Notes: generated by a model not told the origin, from the letters alone. A stretch of 64,000 nucleotides of DNA from Panulirus ornatus (GCF_036320965.1 NC_092228.1:18302393-18366392), one strand, 5' to 3'. Positions 1-11,248 are shown, counted from the stretch's first letter. Program-made: numbers and translations.

Positions 1-50
1 AGCAGAGAGGAGAGGAGAGGAGAGGAAGGGGAGGAGAGGAGAGAGAGTTT
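1..50. repeat. GGAGA-type purine simple repeat
   Basis: A purine-only stretch of GAGAGG/GAGGA units at the window edge. Confidence 0.8.
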
Positions 51-142
51 CCATGGGTGAGAGGGGTTAAAGGTCACCAAAATTTACTGGATTATGAACT
101 AACTTCAAGGCATTTTAAGGACACTTTAGGATGAATATGTAC

Positions 143-207
143 CAAGATTAGCTGGTAGGATGTCTGATCATTTCTTGGTGGAGGCAAGGGTGAAAGTTTG
201 TAGAGGC
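143..207 (+). mobile_element. Family-1 LINE fragment (end of EN)
   Basis: Translates to SDHFLVEARVKVCRGF, the SDH motif region at the end of the endonuclease domain. It stops at a CA-rich stretch. The next piece of the ORF in order may be at 6821. Confidence 0.6.
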
Positions 208-254
208 TTTACACACACATATACACGCACACAAAATAATGATCATATATTTTT

Positions 255-468
255 CATATATATTTGCCATTTCCCATGTTAGCAAGGTGGAGTCAAGAAC
301 TGAGCCTTATAGGGAAAATCCTCACTCAGCCCCATTCTCTGTTCCTTCTTTTGGGAAAGTAAAAACTGGAGGGGAGTATTTCCAGCCCCCCACTCCCACC
401 TTTTTTAGCTGCCTTTTACAACACACAGGGAATAATTGGGAAGTATTCTTTCTACCCTATCCCCAGGG

Positions 469-471
<3 letters not shown>
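255..471 (-). mobile_element. Family-B short element
   Basis: A complete-looking B element in minus orientation. Its 3' core (GCTACCTCGCTAACGCGGGAAA in other copies, diverged here) is on the left and its 5' end TATCCCTGGGGATA is on the right. It is followed directly by an AAT microsatellite. Confidence 0.75.
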
Positions 472-535
<64 letters not shown>

Positions 536-562
536 TAATAATACTAATAATATTAATAATAA
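471..562. repeat. (AAT)n microsatellite
   Basis: About 90 bp of near-pure AAT repeats. Such runs repeatedly mark LINE or B ends in this window. Confidence 0.95.
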
Positions 563-1994
563 TGAGTAATTTGAAGGGCAATTGAAAGTGCTGGATAAGA
601 AGATGACAGGTGCTTTGACGAATTTATATAAGAAATACTTAAAAAATCAGATGGATTTGTATGTAGCATTTATGGATCAGAAGAAAGCATATGATACGAG
701 TTGACAAAGATGCTTTGAGGAAGATTTTAAGAGTATATGGTGTGGGAGGCAAGTTGCTAGAAGCAGTGAAAAGATGCAAGGCACATGTACAAGTAAGAAG
801 AGAGGAGAGTGACTGGTTCCCAGTGAATGTTGGTCTGCAGCAGGGGTGTGTGATGTCCCCATGGTTGTTTAATCTGTTTATGGATGGGGAAGTTAGGGAA
901 GTAAATACAAGAGTTTTGGAGAGAGGGGCAAGTATGTAGTCTGTTGGGGATGAAAAGGTCTTGGAAGTGATTCAGTTGTTCTTTGCAGATGATACAGCTC
1001 TAGTGGATGATTCATGCAAGAATCTGCAGAAGTTTGTGTTCGAGTTTGGAAAAGTGTGTGTGAGGAGAAAGTTGAGAGTAAATGTGAATAAGAGTAACGT
1101 TATTAGGTTCAGTAGGGTTGAGGGACAAGTTAATTGGGATATTTGTTAAAATGGAGAAAAATTGGAGGGATAAGTGTTTTAGATATCTGGGAGTGGATTT
1201 AGCAGCAGATGGAGCAATGGACACAGAAGTGAGTCACACGGTGGGGGAGGGGGCGAAGGTTTTGTGAGCGATGAAGGTGTGGAAGGAATGTCATCTCAAA
1301 GAGCAAAAATGGATATGTCTGAAGGCACAATAGTTCCAACAATGTTATATGATTGTGAGGTATGGGCTATAGATAGGGTTGCACAGAGGAGGGTGGATGT
1401 GTTGGAAATGAAACATCTAAGGACAATATGTGGTGTGAGGTGGTTTGATTGTGTAGGTAATGAAAGGGGTAAGAGAGATGTGAGGAAATAAAGAGTGTGA
1501 TTGAGAGAGCAGAAGAGGGTGTGTTGCAATGGTTTATACGTATGGAGAGAATAAGTGAGAGAGGAAAGATTGACAAAGAAGATATGTGTGTCAAAGGTGG
1601 AGGGAACAAGAAGTGGGAGATCAAATTGGAGGTGGAAGAATGGAGTGAAGGAGATTTGGAGTGATCAGGGCTTGAACATACAGGAGGGTGAAAGACGTGC
1701 AAAGAATAGAGTGAAAAGGAATGATGTGGTATACCGGGGTCGACGTGCTGTCAACGGACTGAACCAGGGCATGTGAAGCATCTGGGGTAAACCATGGAAA
1801 GGCCTGTGGGGCCTGGATGTGGATAGGGAGCTGTGGTTTCGGTGCATGACACATGAAAGCTAGAGACTGAGTGTGAATGAATGTGGCCTTTTTTGTCTGT
1901 TTTCCAGAAGCTACCTTGCTGAAGAAAGGGGTAGCAATGCTGTTTACTGTGGGGTGGGGTAGCTACAGGAATGGATGAGGGCAGGCAAGTATGA
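563..1994 (+). mobile_element. Family-1 LINE, decayed RT to 3'UTR
   Basis: Conceptual translation shows WSxLKGN-type linker remnants, LYVAFMDQKKAYD (RT motif A), QQGCVMSPWLFNLFMD (motif B) and FADDTALVDDS (motif C). The C-terminal domain (YDCEVWAIDRVAQRR) and the end YRGRRAVNGLNQGM follow. Several frameshifts make it non-functional. A region between linker and RT is missing. The 3'UTR is interrupted at 1994 by a minus-strand LINE and resumes at 2898. Confidence 0.85.
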
Positions 1995-2897
1995 ATTTTT
2001 TTTTTTTTTTTTTTGTCTCCTGCGTTTGCGAGGTAGCGCAAGGAAACAGACGAAAGAAATGGCCCAACCCACCCCCATACACATGTATATACATACGTCC
2101 ACACACGCAAATATACATACCTACACAGCTTTCCATATTTTACCCCAGACGCTTCACATGCCCTGATTCAATCCACTGACAGCACGTCAACCCCGGTATA
2201 CCACATCGATCCAATTCACTCTATTCCTTGCCCTCCTTTCACCCTCCTGCATGTTCAGGCCCCGATCACACAAAATCTTTTTCACTCCATCTTTCCACCT
2301 AAAATTTGGTCTCCCACTTCTCGTTCCCTCCACCTCCGACACATATATCCTCTTGGTCAATCTTTCCTCACTCATTCTCTCCATGTGCCCAAACCATTTC
2401 AAAACACCCTCTTCTGATCTCTCAATCACGCTCTTTTTATTTCCACACATCTCTCTTACCCTTACGTTACTTACTCGATCAAACCACCTCACACCACACA
2501 TTGTCCTCAAACATCTCATTTCCAGCACATCCATCCTCCTGCACACAACTCTATCCATAGCCCACGCCTCGCAACCATACAACATTGTTGGAACCACTAT
2601 TCCTTCAAACATACCCATTTATGCTTTCCGAGATAATGTTCTCGACTTCCACACATTCTTCAAGGCTCCCAGAATTTTCGCCCCCTCCCTCACCCTATGA
2701 TCCACTTCCGCTTCCATGGTTCCATCCGCTGCCAGATCCACTCCCAGATATCTAAAACACTTTACTTCTTCCAGTTTTTCTCCATTCAAACTTACCTCCC
2801 AATTGACTTGACCCTCAACCCTACTGTACCTAATAACCTTGCTCTTATTCACATTTACTCTTAACTTTCTTCTTTCACACACTTTACCAAACTCAGT
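1995..2897 (-). mobile_element. Family-1 LINE, short-3'UTR subfamily, nested
   Basis: A 5'-truncated minus-strand copy. Its T-run at 1996-2014 is the complement of its A tail. It covers the end of the RT domain (KVIRYSRVEGQ) to the C-terminus, stopping at YRG-TGA. The 3'UTR lacks the middle about 270 bp. The open frame is broken near 2619. It sits inside the 3'UTR of the plus-strand copy; no clear target-site duplication remains. Confidence 0.85.
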
Positions 2898-2933
2898 ACA
2901 AGCATATATATGTATGTGTCAGTGTATGTATAA

Positions 2934-2975
<42 letters not shown>

Positions 2976-3113
2976 ATATGTTGATATATGTATATGTGCA
3001 TGTATGGGCATTTATGTTTATATATGTGTATATAATTGGATGGGTCATTCTTCGTTTGTTTCCTGGCACTACCTCACTGACAAGGGAAGCGGCATTTAAG
3101 TATAATAAATATT
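2898..3113 (+). mobile_element. 3'UTR end of the interrupted LINE, with (TA)n
   Basis: A continuation of the 563-1994 element. It holds TATG-rich 3'UTR, a TA microsatellite at about 2936-2968, and the LINE 3' core (TGTTTCCTGGCACTACCTCACTGA) ending in AAGTATAATAAAT. Confidence 0.75.
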
Positions 3114-4448
3114 TTTTATTTTATTTTGCTTTGTCGCTGTCTCCCGCGCCTGCGAGGTAGCGCAAGGAAAACAGACGAAAGAAATGGCCCGACCCACCCC
3201 CACACACATACACACACACATCCACACACGCATACATACACACCCCCACATCCCAACGTACACACATATATACACACACAGACACACACATATACACACA
3301 TGCACACAATTCACACTGTCTGCCCTACTCACCCCCATCGCCACCCCGCCACACACGGAATAACATCCCCCTCCCCCCCTCATGTGCGTGAGGCAGCACC
3401 AGGAAAAGACAAAAAAGGCCACATTCGCTCACACTCAGTCTCCAGCTGTCATGCAATAATGCCCGAAACCACAGCTCCCTTTCCACATCCAGGCCCCACA
3501 CAACTTTCCATGGTTTACCCCACACGCTTCACATGCCCTGATTCAATCCATTGACAGCACATCGACCCCGGTATACCACATCGATCCAATTCACTCTATT
3601 CCTTGCCTGCCTTTCACCCTCCTGCATGTTCAGGCCCCAATCACTCAAAATCTTTTTCACTCCATCTTTCCACCTCCAATTTGGTCTCCCACTTCTCCTC
3701 GTTCCCTCCACCTCAGACACATATATCCTCTTGGTCAATCTTTCCTCACTCATTCTCTCCATGTACCCAAACCATTTCAAAACACCCTCTTCTGCTCTCT
3801 CAACCACGCTCTTTTTATTTCCACACATCTCTCTTACCTTTACATTACTTACTCGATCAAACCACCTCACACCACATATTGTCCTCAAACATCTCATTTC
3901 CAGCACATCCACCCTCCTGCGCACAACTCTATCCATAGCCCACGCCTCGCAACCATACAATATTGTTGGAACCACTATTCCTGCAAACATACCCATTTTT
4001 GCTTTCAGAGATAATGTTCCCGACTTCCACACATTCTTCAAGGCTCCCAGGATTTTCGCCCCCTCCCCCACCCTATGATCCACTTCCGCTTCCATGGTTC
4101 CATCCGCTGCCAGATCCACTCCCAGATATCTAAAACACTTTACTTCCTCCAGTTTTTCTCCATTCAAACTTACCTCCCAATTGACTTGACCCTCAATGCT
4201 ACTGTACCTAATAACCTTGCTCTTGTTCACAGTTACTCTTAACTTTCTTCTTTCACACACCTTACCAAACTCAGTCACCAGCTTCTGCAGTTTCTCACAT
4301 GAATCAGCCACCAGTGCTGTATCATCAGCAAACAGCAACTGACTCACTTCTCAAGCTCTCTCATCCCCAACAGACTGCATACTTGCCCCTCTTGCCAAAA
4401 CTCTTGCATTCACCTCCCTAACAACCCCATCCATAAACAAATTAAACA
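3114..4448 (-). mobile_element. Family-1 LINE, long-3'UTR, CGA-type end
   Basis: A minus-strand copy with the full-length 3'UTR (3128-3528). A 272-codon open stretch (4347-3529) runs from FADDTALVADSCEKLQ through the C-terminal domain to YRGRCAVNGLNQGM. It has CGA where younger copies have a TGA stop. It is 5'-truncated in the RT domain at an AAT run. Confidence 0.87.
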
Positions 4449-4514
4449 AAATAATAATAATAATAATAATAAATAATAATAATAATAACAATAATAATAT
4501 TTTTTTTTTTTTTT
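4449..4514. repeat. (AAT)n plus T-run
   Basis: AAT repeats followed by 15 T, the complement of the A tail of the next minus-strand LINE. Confidence 0.9.
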
Positions 4515-5760
4515 GTCGCTGTCTCCTGCGTTTGCGAGGTAGCGCAAGGAAACAGACGAAAGAAATGGCCCAACCCACCCCCATACACATGTATATACAT
4601 ACGTCCACACACGCAAATATACATACCTACACAGCTTTCCATGGTTTACCCCAGACGCTTCACATGCCCTGATTCAATCCACTGACAGCACGTCAACCCC
4701 GGTATACCACATCGATCCAATTCACTCTATTCCTTGCCCTCCTTTCACCCTCCTGCATGTTCAGGCCCCGATCACACAAAATCTTTTTCACTCCATCTTT
4801 CCACCTAAAATTTGGTCTCCCACTTCTCCTCGTTCCCTCCACCTCCGACACATATATCCTCTTGGTCAATCTTTCCTCACTCATTCTCTCCATGTGCCCA
4901 AACCATTTCAAAACACCCTCTTCTGTTCTCTCAACCACGCTCTTTTTATTTCCACACATCTCTCTTACCCTTACGTTACTTACTCGATCAAACCACCTCA
5001 CACCACACATTGTCCTCAAACATCTCATTTCCAGCACATCCATCCTCCTGCACACAACTCTATCCATAGCCCACGCCTCGCAACTATACAATATTGTTGG
5101 AACCACTATTCCTTCAAACATACCCATTTTTGCTTTCCGAGATAATGTTCTCGACTTCCACACATTCTTCAAGGCTCCCAGAATTTTCGCCCCCTCCCCC
5201 ACCCTATGATCCACTTCCGCTTCCATGGTTCCATCCGCTGCCAGATCCACTCCCAGATATCTAAAACACTTTACTTCCTCCAGTTTTTCTCCATTCAAAC
5301 TTACCTCCCAATTGACTTGACCCTCAACCCTACTGTACCTAATTACCTTGCTCTTATTCACATTTACTCTTAACTTTCTTCTTTCACACACTTTACCAAA
5401 CTCAGTCACCAGCTTCTGCAGTTTCTCACATGAATCAGCCACCAGCGCTGTATCATCAGCAAACAACAACTGACTCACTTCCCAAGCTCTCTCATCCCCA
5501 ACAGACTTCATACTTGCCCCTCTTTCCAAAACTCTTGCATTCACCTCCCTAACAACCCCATCCATAAACAAATTAAACAACCATGGAGACATCAAACACC
5601 CCTGCCGCAAACCTACATTCACTGAGAACCAATCACTTTCCTCTCTTCCTACACGTACACATGCCTTACATCCTTGATAAAAACTTTTCACTGCTTCTAA
5701 CAACTTGCCTCCCACACCATATATTCTTAATACCTTCCACAGAGCACCCCTATCAACTCC

Positions 5761-5762
<2 letters not shown>
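4501..5762 (-). mobile_element. Family-1 LINE, short-3'UTR subfamily
   Basis: This 5'-truncated copy covers RT motif A downstream: GVDRGALWKVLRIYGVGGK, RQGCLMSPWLFNLFMDG, LLFADDTALVADS, then the C-terminal domain and YRG stop. The frame is open over the whole copy; a longer ORF label in this region continues artificially through the adjacent AAT run. It is the left arm of an inverted pair with 5852-6538. Confidence 0.88.
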
Positions 5763-5813
<51 letters not shown>

Positions 5814-5851
5814 TAAATAATAATAATAATACTAAATAATAATAATAATAA
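5762..5851. repeat. (AAT)n microsatellite
   Basis: An AAT-rich run separating two head-to-head LINE copies. Confidence 0.95.
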
Positions 5852-6538
5852 ATCCTGGGAGCCTTGAAGAATGTGTGGAAGTCGAGAACATTATCTCGGA
5901 AAGCAAAAATGGCTATGTTTGAAGGAATAGTGGTTCCAACAATGTTGTATGATTGCGAGGCGTGGGCTATGGATAGAGTTGTGTGCAGGAGGATGGATGT
6001 GCTGGAAATGAGATGTTTGAGGACAATGTGTGGTGTGAGGTGGTTTGATCGAGTAAGTAACGTAAGGGTAAGAGAGATGTGTGGAAATAAAAAGAGCGTG
6101 GTTGAGAGAGCAGAAGAGGGTGTTTTGAAATGGTTTGGGCACATGGAAAGAATGAGTGAGGAAAGATTGACCAAGAGGATATATATGTCGGAAGTGGAGG
6201 GAACGAGAAGTGGGAGACCAAATTGGAGGTGGAAAGATGGAGTGAAAAAGATTTTCTGTGATCGGGGCCTGAACATGCAGGGGGGTGAAAGGAGGGCAAG
6301 GAATAGAGTGAATTGGATCGATGTGGTATACCGGGGTTGACTTGCTGGCAGTGGATTGAATCAGGGCATGTGAAGCGTCTGGGGTAAACCATGGAAAGCT
6401 GTGTAGGTATGTATATTTGCGTGTGTGGACGTATGTATATACATGTGTATGGGGGTGGGTTGGGCCATTTCTTTCGTCTGTTTCCTTGCGCTACCTCGCA
6501 AACGCAGGAGACAGCGACAAAGCAAAAAAAGAAAAAAA
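5852..6538 (+). mobile_element. Family-1 LINE, short-3'UTR subfamily
   Basis: A plus-strand, 5'-truncated copy starting at the ALKNVWKSRTLSRKAKM segment and open to the YRG-TGA stop. The short 3'UTR and 3' core (GCTACCTCGCAAACGCAGGAGACAGCGACAAAGC) follow, then an A-rich tail. Confidence 0.88.
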
Positions 6539-6562
6539 ATAATAATAATAATAATAATAATA

Positions 6563-6803
6563 ACTATCCCTGGGGATAGGGGATTAAGAATACTTCCCAC
6601 GTATTCCCTGCGTGTCGTAGAAGGCGACTAAAAGGGGAGGGAGCGGGAGGCTGGAAATCCTCCCCTCTCGTTTTTTTTTTTTTTTTCCAAAAGAAGGAAC
6701 AGAGGGGGCCAGGTGAGGATATTCCAAAAAAGGCCCAGTCCTCTGTTCTTAACGCTACCTCGCTAACGCGGGAAATGGCTAATAGTTTAAAAGAAAAAGA
6801 AAG
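6563..6803 (+). mobile_element. Family-B short element
   Basis: A full-length B: it starts TATCCCTGGGGATAGGGG, has the GTCGTAGAAGGCGAC hairpin segment and an internal T-run, and ends GCTACCTCGCTAACGCGGGAAATGGC plus A-rich tail and AAT. Confidence 0.88.
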
Positions 6804-6820
6804 AATAATAATAATAATAC

Positions 6821-7660
6821 AAGTGGGAAGAGGGTGGTGAAAGAGTACTTGAAGAGGAAGCTTATGTGAGGAGACACCAGGAAAGATTGGATACAAGTGG
6901 CAAAAGGTGGGAGGTACTTAGGACAACAGTGCTTACATAAACGAGGGAAGTGTTTGGCATGCTGAAGACGGGATGAGGGGCAAGTGAGAAAAAGTAGTAT
7001 GGGATAGGGTGATAGTATGTAAGAAAGAGTAGTGAGAGACAGGAGGAGGGAATAAGATGCTAGTGAAGAAGTGCAAGAGCAATACCAGGAGGGGAGAACC
7101 GAGTATTTTGGAAACATAAAAAAGGAAGTGGCAGATCAAAAAGGTGCTGGGGCTATAAAGGGACTCATGAAAATTAGGGTGTGTTGGCATAATTCAAAGA
7201 TAACAAAATATATATTAGAAGGAGACAAATAGTGTAAGAACAGAACAAATGAGACCATAAATTAAGAAAATAGATGAGGAAGTGGTAGCAAGAAAAAAGA
7301 GCTGAAGAGATGGAGTGAGTAATTTGAAGGGCAACTGAAAGTGTTGGATAAAAGGATGACAGGTGCAGGTGGTTGGAACATGGAGGTATGCAAAGTGAAT
7401 GGCTGGAGGTTTAGTGAAAAAAGATGATTGTGAAAGCCATGCTAATGTGTGACACAGCAGATGGAGTGGATGGGGCCACAGCTAAATTTCTCAAAAAAGG
7501 CTGTGACTATTTTTGACTGGTCAGTCAAGATTTTCACTATATGTATGACTCGAATAAGGTGTCTGAGAACTGGTGGAATGCCTGCATAATGCCAATGTAT
7601 AAAGGTATGGGGAACAAAAGTGAATACCTGAATTACAGAGGAGTGTACCTACCCACCAAC
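6821..7660 (+). mobile_element. Old family-1-like LINE (EN end to pre-RT)
   Basis: Decayed coding text runs from the KRVVKV-type segment after EN through an LQVGVDGATAKFLKKG-like region to NWWNACIMPMYKGMGNKSEYLNYRGV, the conserved pre-RT block. Many frameshifts and stops. It may be the downstream half of the fragment at 143-207. Confidence 0.65.
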
Positions 7661-7689
7661 CAATGACAAGATTTTGCTGTAACATAAAG

Positions 7690-8890
7690 TGCTCACCACT
7701 TGACTTGTATGTTAAAGAATGAAGTTTCTTTCATCTGCCTCTCTTTGTTCTATCACTTGCCTTGTTTGTTGTATAATGCAATTTTTTTTTCAGTAGTTAC
7801 TCAAAAGGCGAAGTGTTCTACGTTCATTGTCAACCAGGAGTCTAATCTTCTTTTGAATGTTTTTGTAGTAACCCATGTAAATTTCCAGGAATTACTCTTT
7901 CATTAATGATTCTGAATCTTTCTTTTCTGGTTGGTTTCAGGTTTAAAACCTTGTTCTTTAATACTTCAATTTGTAGCCAGGTATATATCATCATACATCA
8001 TATGCTTCAGTCTATGTTACATTTGAAAATGTTGAGTCCTCTCTATCTTGTTTAATCAAATCTGTGTTAATGATGACAAAAAAATACAGCAGCATTCACA
8101 TGAAGAAATAGCTTCACTAGGCCACTCTTGCATATTCATCAAAAAATATTTTCATCATTAATTGCATGTCTGTCGTTACTTAATGCTCTCAACATCATTT
8201 CACTCATTAATTGGCTTGACACCACTTTTCAATATGTTCTTTAAATGGAAATTTTTCTCTTATAATTATTCCCGAATCTGATAATTACTTGACTCTATTT
8301 CTATTCCCATAGGACCTCTGCATGCAAATACTCAAATTTCGTTAAATGCCCAAATGCCTTACTTACATAAATTTCTCTTCACTAAATTCCATTAAGTTCT
8401 CATCTACCCATTTGTAGTTTACACAAAATCTCTGTAGTTCTTGATCTTTCACACACTTCACTCCGTTACTTATGAGAGTCATGTCATCAGCAAAACAAGA
8501 CTACTCTCTCTCTTACTTCCTAATCTAAATCTGAGATGATTACAATGAGTACTGCTCCCAGATCCATTCCTTGTGGCACCCCTTATTGTTCTTTTTCTTC
8601 CTTAAACACATTCTAATTTGTAACAACTATGAATTTTCTGTTGGTTAGAAATTCTTTGATACATTTTCACATTTTTCCTTTTATAAATTGTTTGGCTACT
8701 TTCCTTAATACCACTCCAGAGCTTACTTTATCCAATGTTTTGCAAGTCAAGAAAAAGTGTCCATTCTTTTTCCATTCATCACTGTTTCATATATGTCATC
8801 AGAATGGGCTAGTACCTGTGTTTACATGCTTTTACCAGGAAATTCATGCTGTCCTTCATTTATGAGTCAATTTGAGATAAGATATTCCAT
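7690..8890 (-). mobile_element. Decayed CR1/Jockey-like LINE (family 2)
   Basis: Minus-strand translation gives ordered RT motifs: FFLTCKTLDKV (motif A, decayed), IKEFLTNRKFIVVTN, GVPQGMDLGAVLI (motif B), CFADDMTLIS (motif C) and WVDENLMEFSEEKF. A C-terminal part like RYMIIYTW follows. The VPQG and WxxENxMEF style differs from family 1 and fits CR1/Jockey-type elements. Frameshifts and stops show it is long dead. Confidence 0.75.
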
Positions 8891-9063
8891 TATATGCTTT
8901 TTATGACTATCTCAAATGATCTGAATATGTGTGAAGTTAAGACGGTTGGTCTGTATTGCTCTGAGAGAAATTAGGAATATGTGGATGTGTCATTCTTTGT
9001 CTGTTTCCAGGTGCTACCGTGCTAATGCAGAAAACAACAATTAAAGGTGAAAACTGAAAGAAT

Positions 9064-9290
9064 ATCCCTGGGGATGGGGAGAAATAACACCTCTCACATA
9101 TTCCCTGTGTGTCATACAAGGCGACTAAAATGGGTGGGAGCTGGGTGCTATAAATCCTCCCTTTCAGTTTTTACTTTTCCAAAAAAGGGAACAGAGAAGG
9201 GGGCCAAGTGATGATTTTCCCTCAAAGGCTCACTTCTCTGTTCTTGATACTACCTCACTAACAAAGGAAATTGCAAATAGGTATGAAAAA
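9064..9290 (+). mobile_element. Family-B short element (diverged)
   Basis: A full-length but diverged B, from ATCCCTGGGGATGGGG to CTACCTCACTAACAAAGGAAATTGC plus A-rich tail. A LINE 3'-core fragment (TGTTTCCAGGTGCTACCGTGCTAATGC) sits just left at about 8993-9060. Confidence 0.82.
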
Positions 9291-9360
9291 AATGTTATAC
9301 TGTACTATCTACACACCTCGCAAATGCAGAAAATGGCATGTATGAAAAAATTATTTAAAT

Positions 9361-9465
9361 GAGGAAACAGAGAATGGGGCCAAGTGAGGATATTCCCTCT
9401 AAGGCTCGGTCCTCTGTTCTTAACGCTACCTTGTTATGTGGGAAATCACAAATATGTGTGAAAAA
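9361..9465 (+). mobile_element. Family-B 3' half
   Basis: A 5'-truncated B from GGAAACAGAGAATGGGGCC to the A-rich tail. Confidence 0.75.
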
Positions 9466-9469
9466 AATA

Positions 9470-9692
9470 ATATAGGGGATAGGGGAGGAATACTTCCCAA
9501 GTATTCCTTGCATGTTGTAAAAGGCAACGAAATGGGGAGCAAGCAGAGGGCTGGAAATCCTCCCCTCCAGTTTTTACTCTTTCAAAAGAGGGAACAGAGA
9601 AGGGGGCCAAGTGAGGATTTCCCCCTCTTAGACTCAGTCCTCTGTTCTTAACGCTACCTCACTAATGCGGGATATGGCAAATATATATGAAA
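9470..9692 (+). mobile_element. Family-B short element
   Basis: A nearly full-length B, third in a row in the same orientation. It ends in a CA microsatellite. Confidence 0.82.
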
Positions 9693-9693
9693 A

Positions 9694-9695
9694 AT

Positions 9696-9728
<33 letters not shown>

Positions 9729-9729
9729 G
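9694..9729. repeat. (CA)n then TATA
   Basis: About 14 CA units following a B element tail. Confidence 0.9.
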
Positions 9730-9890
9730 ATTGTATCATCACGAAGAAAGTGTTCAAGCTGGCGAGTCTGCTTTCCTGTGATTAGTGTAAAAGGTGATGT
9801 CTAGTGAAGTTGGCTCCTGGAGGTTGGGGTATGGGAGTCTGTTTGGATGTGTTGAGGATGCTGAAAAAGCAGTTGGTTTATGTGACCAGT
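9730..9890. other. No recognised feature
   Basis: There is an open stretch on plus from 9794, but nothing recognisable in it. It leads into the decayed RT region that follows and could be its upstream part. Confidence 0.4.
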
Positions 9891-10645
9891 TCAACCTGGG
9901 GATCTTAAGTGTGAGTGTCGAGCCAAGCGGGCATCACCAACCAAGCCAGCAAAAAGCATATACCACAAGGATACAACACAGAAAGCAGTATAAACTTAAT
10001 TCATCCCAACAAGTAGCTAACCTCTTAAAGAAACAAGCTCAAACAAAACTAATCACCATCAACTGAAATCACAAAATAAATCAAAACTCAACACCACCAT
10101 CAATAACTTAATCACTGAAAAACAAATGGAAACTTGACACTTCTATCTTAATACTGTTAACCGTAATTCTACAGCAACTAACCTTCATGAACAATAAAGA
10201 AAATCTACACCTACCACAACAACCAAGCCCAACCACATGAAGCACTTCTAAACCAAAACATCCCTTCTGCAGAACACAAACATACTCAAGGAACACTATT
10301 AAATAATTATCCATAAACCTCACAAATCTCTTAATAGGATATTCATAATAAACCTACATATAATCCAGCTAAACACTAATGACACATCTTTCAACCCTAC
10401 TGTCAACTGAAATTAAATTAAAACCTTACATCCTGAAACAGGTCCTAACAGCATTTTAAACTTCCCAATCAAAAACTTTGCTCCTATCACATTCCACATT
10501 CTAACAGACATCTTCAATCATTCCTCATATTACAATAAAATCCTAAACATCTGAAACCTTGCTAACAAAGTAAACATACAACTCACTGAACATTCCCTCT
10601 TCATAATGCCATATGCTGCTACTGTCTTCAGTATCAAAACTATTA
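9891..10645 (+). mobile_element. Decayed I/Jockey-like LINE (family 3), pre-RT part
   Basis: AC-rich plus-strand sequence. Near 10470-10555 it reads FAPITFHILTDIFNHS then YYNKILNI, resembling the conserved block before the RT motifs of I/Jockey-type elements (LTxIFNxS...IPxIWK). It is interrupted by repeat C and appears to resume at 11298. Confidence 0.45.
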
Positions 10646-10649
10646 TAAA

Positions 10650-11246
10650 AGGTAATCAACAAGGATGGTAGGCAGCCAAAGACCAGGAGGTATATTACCA
10701 GTAATACCTGCCTGAACATTGTGAGGGTTAGTGATGGCTGCATAATGAGCCAGCACATCAATGGTTGTCAAACTGCACTGCTCTGACACAGGTAACTGTC
10801 TTTTCTTTCTGCCTCATCAATACAAGGACTACCGGTATTCTGTCCACAAACTTACAATCTCTCCTTGTTATACGTAGTTGACAACAAATTAACACACAAT
10901 TCATTCTTCTTAACTACTGATTTTCCTGCAGTAAACACTTAGCACTAGCCCTGCCTTTTGGGAAGATGGTAGAAGTAGGTAGTGGTAGGTAGAAACATTA
11001 GGCAAAAGCATTGGGTATAAGTCGTAGGTAAGAAGGAGCTTTAGGACAAAGTAGTCGGTATGACCATTAGATTAAAAACCTCTGCAAACAATGCCCTTGA
11101 GATGCCCTCTACCAGTGGCTTGTGAGGCCACTGGTGAGGCACTAAAGGATATGGAGCAACACCGGAATTCACAAGTTACGGAGACTCTATTGTCATGGCC
11201 ATCCCCTTGAGGGAGTTGCAGTTGGGAACAGGCATCAGAGATATAG
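10650..11246 (+). repeat. Repeat C, plus copy
   Basis: Matches 14275-14875 in inverted orientation, with blocks such as GGTAGGCAGCC, CTGACACAGGTAACTG, AGGTAGTGGTAGGTAG, GTGGCTTGTGAGGCCACTGGTGAGGC and CATCAGAGATATAGA. It ends in a GATA microsatellite. No coding text is recognised; class unknown. Target-site duplications were not resolvable. Confidence 0.65.
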
Positions 11247-11248
11247 AC

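Noticed and set aside
2839..3099. Tyr/Ile/Val/Cys-rich small frames in TATG and CA repeats (also 22009, 36445, 37779, 44000)
   Set aside because: Translations of low-complexity LINE 3'UTR. Membrane-like composition is an artefact of the repeat.
471..5850. AAT runs as a possible CRISPR-like or satellite array
   Set aside because: Simple microsatellites without spacers, each attached to the end of a LINE or B element.
4693..6276. A 527-codon open frame on minus
   Set aside because: It joins the antisense of one LINE (5852-6276), a poly-Tyr reading of an AAT run, and the sense frame of another LINE. Only the part at 4693-5762 is real LINE coding sequence.
9794..10066. A 90-codon plus-strand frame starting MMSSEVGSWRLGYGS
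   Set aside because: No family resemblance seen, no splice context, and it leads into decayed LINE-like sequence. Not supportable as a gene.
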